This document shows, piece after piece, positions 1 to 8,467 of a stretch of DNA of 10,220 bases. The position numbers were made by a program, and so were the translations under genes. Positions within the stretch are counted from its first letter, which is position 1. Each line of letters starts with the position of its first letter. The stretch spans positions 1 through 10,220 of the forward strand of contig CAYXVU010000218.1 in NCBI GenBank assembly GCA_964468725.1, given 5' to 3'. This DNA is from CAYXVU01 sp964468725 (GTDB lineage Bacteria; Acidobacteriota; Blastocatellia; UBA7656). The notes under the pieces are model-generated. The model was not told the origin of the DNA, did not search any database, and saw only the letters and a list, made by a program, of their open reading frames with translations.

Positions 1-490
1 CTTTGTCCCAACCCGGTTTTTCGCTGCTGCTGAGGGTAGCCAGTTGGCCGAGGGTTGCTTGCGTACTCAAGATGGCAAACTTGCCATAGCCATCTTTTTT
101 CAAGAAGCGCACGCGCTGCCGACTGCCCAAAAAGTACTCGATCTCTTTGGCAACTCCCGCAAGCGCCGGTTGCGCGGCAAGCAGCTTGCCAAGTTCGGGC
201 GCATCTTCGCGTTGTCGCACGGTGAGGCCGTGCGCGTTTTTCTGCCAGGTCACTCCGACATCGTTACGATGGCAAAACAGGCACTCGTCGCCGTGCACAT
301 ATTCGGGAAGCGGTTTGCCAAGATGGTTCGCGCCCCACGCTTTTGGGTCAAGCGTCTTCTGCTCGCTTTGCGTCTGCGCCAAAACGGGATCGGGCGTCAG
401 CCGGGAATGGAGAGCGAGAGTGCCCGCCGTCAGCGACACGGCGACAATCAACAACTTGAGTTTGGCGACCAATGAACTGTGATGTTGCAT
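1..490 (-). CDS. c-type cytochrome, N-terminal part (runs off the left edge)
   Basis: Reading leftward from the ATG at 490-488, 163 codons stay open to the window edge, so the C-terminus is missing. Residues about 8-28 form a hydrophobic signal peptide (KLKLLIVAVSLTAGTLAL), followed by a short linker. A single CxxCH haem c attachment site, CLFCH, lies at residues 70-74. An NAHG motif at residues 85-88 offers a possible distal histidine. Residues about 95-150 are charged, with no second haem motif, although more haems could lie beyond the edge. The product is probably a periplasmic electron carrier or a sensor-like haem protein. The start is only 20 bp downstream of the YHS-like gene, so the two are probably cotranscribed. 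No clear Shine-Dalgarno sequence precedes this ATG, which suggests translational coupling or another start. Haem binding is well supported; the exact family is not recognised. Confidence 0.8.
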   Translation of the reverse strand, partial: MQHHSSLVAKLKLLIVAVSLTAGTLALHSRLTPDPVLAQTQSEQKTLDPKAWGANHLGKPLPEYVHGDECLFCHRNDVGVTWQKNAHGLTVRQREDAPELGKLLAAQPALAGVAKEIEYFLGSRQRVRFLKKDGYGKFAILSTQATLGQLATLSSSEKPGWDK

Positions 491-510
491 GAGGATACGA
501 AGCGATAGGG

Positions 511-1059
511 TTAGGGCTGCGTCTTGCGAATCGCGCCCTCAACCGGACTCTTTGCGCCCTCCGTGTATTTTGCGCCGACCAAGTTGTAGGCTTCTTCGGC
601 GCGCGCCTTGAGCCGTGCCAGGCCTTCTTGAAAATCTTCATCTTTGAAATTCTCATCGCAAAAGGCGCAGCAGCTTTCAAAAGTCAATCCCAGCCGGTTC
701 CACTGCTTCATGCCGCCGGGAGTGACTTGATCGGTCACCGGACACCAAACGGTGCTCATCGCGGTCATAAAGTTGTTGATGAAGCGTTGCTTTTCGGCGG
801 CTTTGGCGTACTTGTCCGGGTCTTTGAAAAACTTCTCTTTGGCGTCGGCTTTGCTGCCGCGATAGGTCACCCCTTTGTACTCCCAAGTCGCCAGCTTGGG
901 GTCGGATGGTTCAAGATAGACCGGGCAGAGGTCAACCGATTTTTGCGTTTCCGGAATCTTCACTTTGTCGAGCATGACGGCTTCCGGCGGCAATTGTGCT
1001 GCGGTCGGAAGCGCCAACAACATCAGAAAAAGACTGCACCATGACAAACGTCGAAACAT
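511..1059 (-). CDS. Secreted tandem YHS/TRASH-like metal-binding protein
   Basis: This 182-residue protein has a signal peptide at about residues 1-22 (FRRLSWCSLFLMLLALPTAA). Two related cysteine-containing halves follow. Half 1 (about 45-84) starts CPVY, contains WEYKGVTYRGS and ends FFKDPDKY. That is the framework of a YHS domain, but its later cysteines are missing. Half 2 (about 105-140) starts WCPV at C106 and has C130, C131 and C134 in an ESCCAFCDENF motif. This fits the C-x(n)-C-x3-C layout of TRASH/YHS metal-binding domains. Such domains bind copper or other soft metals, so a periplasmic metal-handling role near the copper monooxygenase is plausible but inferred. The ATG at 1059 is preferred over the GTG at 1068 because AAGGAG sits 8 nt before the ATG and overlaps the GTG. 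The gene is followed 20 bp later by the cytochrome gene. Confidence 0.78.
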   Translation of the reverse strand: MFRRLSWCSLFLMLLALPTAAQLPPEAVMLDKVKIPETQKSVDLCPVYLEPSDPKLATWEYKGVTYRGSKADAKEKFFKDPDKYAKAAEKQRFINNFMTAMSTVWCPVTDQVTPGGMKQWNRLGLTFESCCAFCDENFKDEDFQEGLARLKARAEEAYNLVGAKYTEGAKSPVEGAIRKTQP

Positions 1060-1067
1060 GGCTTTCA

Positions 1068-1073
1068 CTCCTT
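1068..1073 (-). promoter_or_regulatory. Ribosome binding site that fixes the YHS-like gene start
   Basis: AAGGAG on the minus strand lies 8 nt upstream of the ATG at 1059. It overlaps the in-frame GTG at 1068, so that GTG cannot be the start served by this site. Confidence 0.7.
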
Positions 1074-1100
1074 ATACCGAGTTGCGAATCAATCTAAGAA

Positions 1101-1169
1101 GGTTGAGAGGCGGTCTCAGGCTGCCGCCCTTCGCGCCTGGTAACGGCGGTCTGAGACCGCCTCTCAACC
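1101..1169. repeat. 69-bp near-perfect palindrome (REP/MITE-like)
   Basis: The 19-bp arm at 1101-1119 (GGTTGAGAGGCGGTCTCAG) is the exact reverse complement of 1151-1169. Pairing continues inward with mostly GC and GU pairs between 1120-1126 and 1144-1150, leaving a loop of about 17 nt. The right half also contains a self-contained palindrome, GGCGGTCT-G-AGACCGCC, at 1145-1161, so two alternative folds exist. No T-tract follows on either strand, which argues against a classic intrinsic terminator. The form suits a REP-like or non-autonomous mobile palindrome. No target-site duplication is evident. Confidence 0.85.
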
Positions 1170-1236
1170 GAGCCTTCTCCCTTTGTTTGGGCAATCCGGG
1201 ATTCTCTATTCGGCAAGCGCAAATGCGCAGTGCAAT

Positions 1237-1305
1237 CACAGAGGAAGCAGAGAAAATCGAGGCGGAAAGCCTCTTCTGTGTCTTCCGTGCCTGCTCCATT
1301 TTCTC
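1237..1305. repeat. Imperfect inverted repeat of the CACAGAG dispersed type
   Basis: The left half begins CACAGAGGAAGCAGAGAAAA (1237-1256). The right half, read on the opposite strand, gives GAGAAAAT, then GGCACGGAAGACACAGAAGAG. The exact 8-bp arms are 1250-1257 and 1298-1305. The centre is a perfect small hairpin, GAGGC-GGAAA-GCCTC, at 1259-1273. A related CACAGAGACGCAGAGG string occurs at the right end of the window. From memory, strings of this kind are common intergenic repeats in Acidobacteriota and some other phyla; I could not check copy number here. Confidence 0.6.
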
Positions 1306-1365
1306 CATGATGGCTGAATGATTTGCACAAACCATAACGTGAACGTGGTCTGCGCCGCTATCATT

Positions 1366-3294
<1,929 letters not shown>

Positions 3295-3303
3295 ACCTTT
3301 CAT

Positions 3304-3307
3304 CCTC
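3304..3307 (-). promoter_or_regulatory. Ribosome binding site favouring the 3294 start of the PQQ dehydrogenase
   Basis: GAGG on the minus strand lies 9 nt before the ATG at 3294. Four in-frame ATGs are crowded at 3309, 3303, 3294 and 3288. Only 3294 (this site) and 3288 (AAAGG 7 nt upstream) have a plausible Shine-Dalgarno sequence. Confidence 0.5.
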
Positions 3308-3382
3308 ATTCAAAAATGAATCTGTCTGTTGCCAACCGGCGAGTGCTGCCGCAGGCGCTTCTGTCTCGACTACGCCCGCGCT

Positions 3383-4753
3383 CTATCTTTTGTTCTGCGC
3401 CAACCGCTTCAAATCTTCGTTGAGCGTATTCAAAAACGCAACGAGCAGAGGAATCTCCGCCGCCGTAAATTTGATCTTCGCCAATTCTTCATCGCCTTCA
3501 CGCACCTGTCCGGCGCGCATCATATCACTCAATCGCAACATCTCTGCCAGTACGTCTTCTAACGTATTGATCGAACCGTCATGAAAATAGGGCTGCGTAT
3601 ATTGCAGATTGCGAAGCGTCGGCGTTTTGAAGGTCGCAATCATGCGTTGCAAAAAACGGTCGTCGCTTTCGCCTGCGCGACGCTGCGGCGAACTCTTTAG
3701 ATCAACAAAATTCCAATGGCCGAGATCGGCTTCGCCCGGTTTAGCCGGTGATGGCGTCTCCCGTAACGGCACAGACGGACGCTGGGCGCGTGCGGCATCA
3801 GGAATGATGAGAGTCGCAAATTGGCCTTCGCCGTGTGCGCGGTCGTATTCACGTTGGCTGATGCCGAGATTGTGAAAAGCTTGGTCGGTAAACAGCGGCG
3901 GCGCGTGACAGGTTGCGCAATTGCCGCGCTCAGCGTTAAAGAAGATTTTCAACCCGGCAAGCGCTACTCGATCAAAAGCCTGTGTGAGTTTGAGCGCGCC
4001 GCTGGTTTCGAGCCTCGTGAGTTGCGCCAGCAATCGTGCGCCGAATGCGCTGCCGCTTTCGTCGGCGTTGGGGCGCGCATCGAGCCGGTTCAAGGCAATG
4101 AATTGATCGTAAGGCGAATCTTTGCGCGATACGAGCGTGCGACAGTAGGCGGCGACGGCTTTGGCGATGTAGCGCATCGTCTGCTCGGCATTGAGCCGGT
4201 CGAGTTCGATGCCAAAGGCTTCTTTGAACTGCACGCGATAGGCAACCTCACCGCCGTCGGTCTTCTGATTGACACCCTTCCCATCATGCAAAACCATTGC
4301 GCGAGCGTGCGCGATGCCCTCCTGCTCTTCACCTGGCAGCCATCCCATCGGACGACCGACGAAGGTGCCAATCACCAAATCTTCTAATGACCCAAACTCG
4401 CCATCGAAGTGCAGGCGCGGCATGGCGGCGACATCGAGCAGGGTCGGCGCATTCCGCAGCCCTAAACGGCGCGGGTCGCGCGGGCGATAAGAGACCCAAC
4501 TGCGATTGAAGAAATCTGCGAAGGCGCGCAAGCCTTGTGGGTCTTCGTCGAGCAGATGGCAATGGCTGCAACTGGCTGGGAGGTCGCCGCGCGGCGTCGA
4601 AAACCGCTCGTCACGAAACAAGCGTTCGCCTAATCGAATGACGGGCGCGGCTGGCGTTGCTGACGGGGATTGTCCTTGCGCACGTTGCGCTTCGCCCGCA
4701 AAAGCGACGGCCAGCAAGGTTGTGAATGCGAGAAGAACGCAGGTTTTCAACAT
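3383..4753 (-). CDS. Di-haem cytochrome c peroxidase / MauG-family protein
   Basis: This 456-residue protein has a signal peptide at about residues 1-22 (LKTCVLLAFTTLLAVAFA). It has two haem c sites, CSHCH (62-66) and CATCH (279-283), one in each half as in bacterial CcpA/MauG proteins. Other family landmarks are LGERLFRDERFS (41-52), RNAPTLLDVA (100-109), HFDGEFGSLEDLV (115-127), ADLGHWNF (342-349), FKTPTLRNLQYTQPYFHDGS (375-394) and a C-terminal helix ending VAFLNTLNEDL. The protein is longer than the roughly 320-residue canonical CcpA, with an insertion around 284-370. It may reduce H2O2 or oxidise a partner in the MauG manner; the sequence does not decide which. It starts 30 bp after the preceding gene with no clear Shine-Dalgarno sequence, consistent with translational coupling. 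Confidence 0.92.
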   Translation of the reverse strand: MLKTCVLLAFTTLLAVAFAGEAQRAQGQSPSATPAAPVIRLGERLFRDERFSTPRGDLPASCSHCHLLDEDPQGLRAFADFFNRSWVSYRPRDPRRLGLRNAPTLLDVAAMPRLHFDGEFGSLEDLVIGTFVGRPMGWLPGEEQEGIAHARAMVLHDGKGVNQKTDGGEVAYRVQFKEAFGIELDRLNAEQTMRYIAKAVAAYCRTLVSRKDSPYDQFIALNRLDARPNADESGSAFGARLLAQLTRLETSGALKLTQAFDRVALAGLKIFFNAERGNCATCHAPPLFTDQAFHNLGISQREYDRAHGEGQFATLIIPDAARAQRPSVPLRETPSPAKPGEADLGHWNFVDLKSSPQRRAGESDDRFLQRMIATFKTPTLRNLQYTQPYFHDGSINTLEDVLAEMLRLSDMMRAGQVREGDEELAKIKFTAAEIPLLVAFLNTLNEDLKRLAQNKR

Positions 4754-4783
4754 CGGTTATTTGCGTCTGTCCGTTGCGTGCGC

Positions 4784-5710
4784 TTATTTCCCTTCGACTT
4801 TGGCGACCACAGCGTTGCCCAAACGGACGAACGGCCCGCCGTCTTCGGATAACTCTTCGGCGATGGTGAAGGAATGCGCGGCGACGATGGAGATCGTGCG
4901 GCGCAATTGCAGCGACTGTCCTTTAATCTTTACCGGATCAATGGTGAAGCGAATGGCAATCGGACTTTTCCAATCGCCGCGGCTGTTGAGAGTTGCGCCG
5001 CTAGCCAGTTTTTCGGTGACCGACAGCATCTTCGTCGCCTCGTCGAAAGCCAGCGTCATCTTGTCGGTGTAGGTTCCGCCTTCGTGTTTGCACTGGATGA
5101 TGCCGTCTGCGGATTTGCCGTCGGCACGCTTGGTGAAAGTCATCGTGCAGTCGCGCGGCGCGGGGCCGAGCGCGCTCTCCCGACCGAGATAGCTATAGCT
5201 CCATTGGCCGATAAAATAATCAATCGTCTGCTTCTGCTGCGGCTGCGGCACATTGGGATTGCGCGGGCGCTGCCCTTGTCCTTGCTGCCCCGCCTGTCCC
5301 TGCGGCGCAGCCGCGCCGGTCGCGCGTTTGAGCGCGATTTCGAAGGTGATGTTCTGGCCGTTGAAATCGAGAGCGCCTTGCCCTTTGAGCGAATCGCCGT
5401 CGAGCATCAAGGTGTAGTTGATGGTGATTGAGCCTTGCGGCGATTCGACATCAGCCGTGGCCGTAATCTTATTGCCTTCGATTTTGATCTCTTTCAGTTG
5501 CATCTCCGAGCCGGGTCGCAGCCCGCTCATCGTGCCGACGATAGCCTCTCCCTCTTTTTTGAAGGTTGCTGTCGTCTCGCGTTCACCCTGAAAGGATTGA
5601 ATCTTGCCTTCCCATCGCCCGACCAGTTTATCGGCCTGTGCGCGCGCAGAAAGCGCAAAGACGGGTAGCAACAGCAGCAGGATTGCCGAAACGATCATCC
5701 CTCGTCGCAT
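4784..5710 (-). CDS. Secreted two-part beta-rich protein of unknown function
   Basis: I do not recognise a characterised family. The 308-residue protein has a signal peptide (about 1-25, ending LSARAQA). The first part (about 27-129) opens LVGRWEGKIQSF and runs through alternating short strands (TATFKKEGEAIVGTMSG, ITINYTLMLDGDSLKGQGAL), like small lipocalin-type barrels. A Gln/Pro/Gly-rich linker fills about 132-162. The second part (about 163-305) opens IDYFIGQWSYSYLG and is again strand-rich, similar in style to DUF1579-like barrels. It has two cysteines, C188 and C207, which could form a disulphide. No haem motif is seen. It is flanked by 30-bp gaps to the VOC gene and the peroxidase gene, so it is probably an operon partner. 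The start is firm: GGAGGA lies 6 nt before the ATG. Confidence 0.8.
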   Translation of the reverse strand: MRRGMIVSAILLLLLPVFALSARAQADKLVGRWEGKIQSFQGERETTATFKKEGEAIVGTMSGLRPGSEMQLKEIKIEGNKITATADVESPQGSITINYTLMLDGDSLKGQGALDFNGQNITFEIALKRATGAAAPQGQAGQQGQGQRPRNPNVPQPQQKQTIDYFIGQWSYSYLGRESALGPAPRDCTMTFTKRADGKSADGIIQCKHEGGTYTDKMTLAFDEATKMLSVTEKLASGATLNSRGDWKSPIAIRFTIDPVKIKGQSLQLRRTISIVAAHSFTIAEELSEDGGPFVRLGNAVVAKVEGK

Positions 5711-5740
5711 AGTTCTTCCTCCGATTCGATAGAAAAATGA

Positions 5741-6700
5741 TTACTCTTTTTTCGCATGCCCTTCGATGAGTTCGATGCGAATTTTATCCGGCCCTTCGAT
5801 GAAGGCAAACTTGATCTTGCCGCCCGCGACCGAACGGATTTCGTCGGTCACCTTCACCCCATCCTTGCGCAGCTTTTCGAGCGCCTCGGCGAGGTTGTCA
5901 AAACTGAAACTGATGTGATCGACAACGCGGCCTTTCGTCGAATCGAGTTCGCTTTTACCCTTCCACCAGTCGGGGTAGGCGCGTTGAGTGTATTCGACTG
6001 GATAGATGATGATATTGACCTGATCGCTCATCAACGAGATGCTAGGGCCGATCTGATGATTGCGATAAAAACGCGGCTCACGCGACGGCGGGCGTGTCGA
6101 ACGGCGTTTGGCTCCGAAGTATTTGGCATACCAGTCGCCCGCTGCGATGGGGTCGGCGCTGAACAGATGCAGATGGCCGAAGTGATGATGGTTGGCCGTG
6201 TTCAATTCGATCAAGGCTTTGTCAGGGCTTTGCACATAGGCGTAGTAAAACAGGTCTTTCGCGCCCACATTGCCGCCGATGTCGCTAATGTCGGTGAGCG
6301 GCGTGAAGAACTTCGTACCCATCGCCTGATGTTTGGCATAGGTTGCTTTCATATCTTCTGCGCCCCACCCGAAGTGCCAAATCGAAGAGGTCAATTCCCA
6401 CGGCGGCGGTTGACTGACTTTGGTGAAGAAGAGCCATGACTTTTGCGCCCACACGCCATCGAGCAGCCCCGCGAACTTCGCTTTTTCGCAATCAAATTTG
6501 CTGGTGTAAAACTCGATGGCCGCTTGCGGGTCGAGAGTGTTGAGGTGCAGATGATGAAAGTGCGCTTCCGGCATTTGCAGATCGGTCGCCTGGTCGGAAG
6601 CCGCCGTTTGCGTCGGTGACGGCGGGAAGGCAACGGCACAAAGGGCGACCGACACGATCAAGATGCCAGTCAGCAGAACTTGCCATAGAGAGTTTCGCAC
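5741..6700 (-). CDS. Exported double-domain VOC (glyoxalase/extradiol dioxygenase superfamily) protein
   Basis: From a GTG start the 319-residue protein has a signal peptide at about residues 1-30 (SLWQVLLTGILIVSVALCAV). Four beta-alpha-beta modules follow, which amount to two VOC domains. Module starts are HHLHLNTLDPQAAIEFY (49-65), IWHFGWGAEDMKATY (107-121), HFGHLHLFSADPIAAGDWY (173-191) and VVDHISFSFDNLAEALEKL (259-277). Candidate metal ligands are H50/H52 and H109 with E165 (ALIELN), and H176/H178 and H262 with E310 (IRIELIE), so both metal sites may be intact. VOC enzymes include extradiol dioxygenases, glyoxalase I and epimerases; the reaction cannot be assigned. Export is unusual for this superfamily. 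GGGAGG lies 9 nt before the GTG at 6700. The in-frame TTG at 6721 would lie upstream of that site, so GTG is preferred. Confidence 0.88.
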   Translation of the reverse strand: MRNSLWQVLLTGILIVSVALCAVAFPPSPTQTAASDQATDLQMPEAHFHHLHLNTLDPQAAIEFYTSKFDCEKAKFAGLLDGVWAQKSWLFFTKVSQPPPWELTSSIWHFGWGAEDMKATYAKHQAMGTKFFTPLTDISDIGGNVGAKDLFYYAYVQSPDKALIELNTANHHHFGHLHLFSADPIAAGDWYAKYFGAKRRSTRPPSREPRFYRNHQIGPSISLMSDQVNIIIYPVEYTQRAYPDWWKGKSELDSTKGRVVDHISFSFDNLAEALEKLRKDGVKVTDEIRSVAGGKIKFAFIEGPDKIRIELIEGHAKKE

Positions 6701-6709
6701 AGAGCCATT

Positions 6710-6715
6710 CCTCCC
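6710..6715 (-). promoter_or_regulatory. Ribosome binding site that fixes the VOC gene start at GTG 6700
   Basis: GGGAGG on the minus strand is 9 nt upstream of the GTG. It lies downstream of the TTG at 6721, which would otherwise give a 7-residue longer protein. Confidence 0.7.
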
Positions 6716-6723
6716 AATCAAAA

Positions 6724-6778
6724 TGCGAGCGGCAAGGTCGAATAGCGAGTCATAGGCTATCCACCGTCACCGCTCGCA
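6724..6778 (-). repeat. Nested inverted repeat between the amidohydrolase and VOC genes
   Basis: TGCGAGCGG at 6724-6732 is the exact reverse complement of 6770-6778, with a 37-nt loop. Inside the loop, ATAGC (6742-6746) pairs with GCTAT (6756-6760). In the direction of transcription the outer stem is followed at once by TTTT and then by the VOC ribosome binding site. It could be a weak terminator/attenuator or an mRNA stabiliser, setting expression of downstream genes below or above that of the amidohydrolase. Confidence 0.5.
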
Positions 6779-6808
6779 CTCTCTGACTCCCGTTTCTCGT
6801 CGTCCGGT

Positions 6809-8353
6809 TTAGTCTCCGGCGCGCACCCAACCATAGGCGGCGTTGGAACGCTGGCCGCCTTTTTCGAGGTAAGCCATCTTTAATTTCTCCAACGCATCGG
6901 CGGGAAACGCTTTGCGTTTGGCCTTCACGTTAACTTTATAGAGTTTCGCGGCGTTGAGGCCGAAGATTTTCGCTTTGTCCTCTTTGGTGAGCTTCTTGTA
7001 GCCGAACTTCTCGCAAAACTCATCGCTGATCTGGAAACGTTTGAAGGCATCAATGCCCCACTGCGGCGACCCCCACCACAAACAATCGGTGCCCCAAACC
7101 ACATGATCGGAGCCGTAGTACTTAATGTTTTTGCCCATCCCGTGCATGCAGAGTTCGGGGTGTTGGATGGCCAAAGTGTTAAAGAAGCTGCCGATCTCGC
7201 AATAGACATTATTGATCTGCGGATTGCGTTTTTTGATGTCCATCAAGACGCGATGCCACTCGAAATCGCCGGTCGTCGGGTCATAGTTGTTGTGGTCTTT
7301 ATCGAGCCAATTGTCTCCGGTGTTGCCCGGTTCGCTCTTGCCGTGCTTCATCGCCGAGTGATAGACGACGAAGTTGAAATCAGGGTTACGCAGCGCGGCT
7401 TTCTCCACATCTTTGGGATTGGCCAGATGGCCGAGCGTGCGCGATTGATAGGAGTAGCCTTTGTGCGTGCTGATGAGCCGTAATCCGCGTTTGCGCGACT
7501 CCTCGATAAACCACTGCGCGTTGTCATCGTCGAGTTGAAAGCCATTGCCCGATCTGCCGGGGTCGGTGTGGCAATACCACTTCCATGAACTGATGCCGTA
7601 GACTTTGATTTCGCGTTCCATCTGTTCGAGGCAAGCCGCTTTATCAATCTGGTTTTTGGCCTTATCCCAATAGTGATTCGGCGCGAGGTTGCCTTGATTG
7701 AGGGCGCGTTGCGAACCGGCGATTTCGTTGATCTGTTTACGCGATTCGGCCATCACCCAACTGGGCAACACGCGCCCCGCCGTTCCGGGCGTGCGGGCTG
7801 CGCCTTCGAGAACCTTGCCGTCTTTGTCGCGCAACTCTTCTTTGCCGGGCACGCCGGAGATAACCACCATCATGGTTTCGCTGTCGAAGAACATCTCTTT
7901 GACGAAGTTTTTGAAGCTGTAGGCGTCGGCGTCATTCTTCAGTTGGAACCCCATGTTTTTGACGAACTCCGCATCGCGGAAGCCGGGAATCGCCAACCCG
8001 TTGGTGAAGTGCGCCTGCACGTCAATGATGAAGTACTCGCCTTTCGGCCATTTCTCTTCATAGGCTGCCGGTTCCCAAGTTTCAGCATCATCCACTTCCC
8101 AATAGTTTTTGCCGTAGGCGAGGTTCGAAGCCAGAAAACAGGTCGCCAAACCCATGGTTGAGCGCATAAAGTCGCGGCGTTTCATGCCGAGCTTTTTGGA
8201 GCGCACTTCGGACAGCTCGCCAATCAGATGTTCGACCTGTTTCTGTTTTGGGGTTTGCGGGCGCGGTTCGAACTCTTCGTTCGATACCACCTGTGTCGGC
8301 ATGGGCGAATCCACGCCTTTTTGCATATCGCGTATTGCTTTGCGAATCCACAT
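6809..8353 (-). CDS. Tat-exported amidohydrolase (amidohydrolase_2 / TIM-barrel metal hydrolase)
   Basis: This 514-residue protein has a twin-arginine signal at residues 58-80: KRRDFMRST, then a modestly hydrophobic GLATCFLASNLAYG. Tat export fits a cofactor- or metal-loaded enzyme folded in the cytoplasm. The catalytic barrel covers about 105-475. Metal-site candidates are D111 and H115 (IIDVQAHF), H297 (LISTHKGY), H332 (VVYHSAM) and D423 (VWGTDCLWWG). The usual HxH reads QxH. KIFGLNAAKLYKV (462-474) is the typical closing helix. Relatives include decarboxylases (ACMSD type) and C-N or C-O hydrolases; the substrate is unknown. The ATG at 8353 has GGAGGA 9 nt upstream, whereas the internal ATG at 8185, just before the Tat motif, has none. 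A 57-residue charged N-terminal extension therefore precedes the signal. Longer upstream frames have no such support. Confidence 0.9.
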   Translation of the reverse strand: MWIRKAIRDMQKGVDSPMPTQVVSNEEFEPRPQTPKQKQVEHLIGELSEVRSKKLGMKRRDFMRSTMGLATCFLASNLAYGKNYWEVDDAETWEPAAYEEKWPKGEYFIIDVQAHFTNGLAIPGFRDAEFVKNMGFQLKNDADAYSFKNFVKEMFFDSETMMVVISGVPGKEELRDKDGKVLEGAARTPGTAGRVLPSWVMAESRKQINEIAGSQRALNQGNLAPNHYWDKAKNQIDKAACLEQMEREIKVYGISSWKWYCHTDPGRSGNGFQLDDDNAQWFIEESRKRGLRLISTHKGYSYQSRTLGHLANPKDVEKAALRNPDFNFVVYHSAMKHGKSEPGNTGDNWLDKDHNNYDPTTGDFEWHRVLMDIKKRNPQINNVYCEIGSFFNTLAIQHPELCMHGMGKNIKYYGSDHVVWGTDCLWWGSPQWGIDAFKRFQISDEFCEKFGYKKLTKEDKAKIFGLNAAKLYKVNVKAKRKAFPADALEKLKMAYLEKGGQRSNAAYGWVRAGD

Positions 8354-8362
8354 AGCTGCGGT

Positions 8363-8368
8363 TCCTCC
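8363..8368 (-). promoter_or_regulatory. Ribosome binding site that fixes the amidohydrolase start at 8353
   Basis: GGAGGA on the minus strand lies 9 nt before the ATG. It excludes the in-frame start at 8509, which would add 52 residues of unlikely sequence, and supports the unusually long segment ahead of the Tat motif. Confidence 0.75.
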
Positions 8369-8401
8369 AAATATAATGGTGAAAAGATCAAAGGAAAATC
8401 G

Positions 8402-8467
8402 CGGTTCGTCTGCCTCCGACCGGTGACGAACCGATTGGGTAGATCGTGAGCCGACCGTCACGGTTCG
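8402..8467 (-). repeat. Competing inverted repeats between the copper monooxygenase and amidohydrolase genes
   Basis: CGGTTCGTC (8402-8410) pairs exactly with GACGAACCG (8425-8433) across a 14-nt loop. The same CGAACCG (8427-8433) can also pair with CGGTTCG (8461-8467). CCGACCG occurs twice as a direct repeat (8416-8422 and 8451-8457). The transcript could therefore adopt two mutually exclusive hairpins within the 180-bp gap. There is no T-run, so an intrinsic terminator is unlikely. An attenuator, an RNA processing site or a protein-binding site are options. Confidence 0.5.

Larger units (their letters stand above)
1060..1365. other. 306-bp intergenic region holding two repeat elements, no gene
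   Basis: This gap separates the PQQ dehydrogenase gene from the YHS-like gene. It contains a near-perfect palindrome (1101-1169) and an imperfect CACAGAG-type inverted repeat (about 1237-1305). Open frames crossing it translate the palindrome arms into mirrored low-complexity peptide (GGLRPPL repeated), so they are not credible genes. The gap probably ends one transcript and carries the promoter for the YHS-like/cytochrome pair, but I cannot point to a convincing -35/-10 pair or a T-tailed terminator. Confidence 0.7.

Noticed and set aside
1072..1335. 87-codon minus-strand frame in the 306-bp gap
   Set aside because: It runs through both arms of the palindrome and the CACAGAG repeat, giving mirrored GGLRPPL-type peptide, and has no ribosome binding site. 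It is a repeat artefact.
3308..3321. Small AT-rich hairpin ATTCA-AAAA-TGAAT upstream of the PQQ dehydrogenase
   Set aside because: A 5-bp AT-rich stem is weak and likely by chance; it is not positioned as a terminator for the peroxidase gene on the minus strand.
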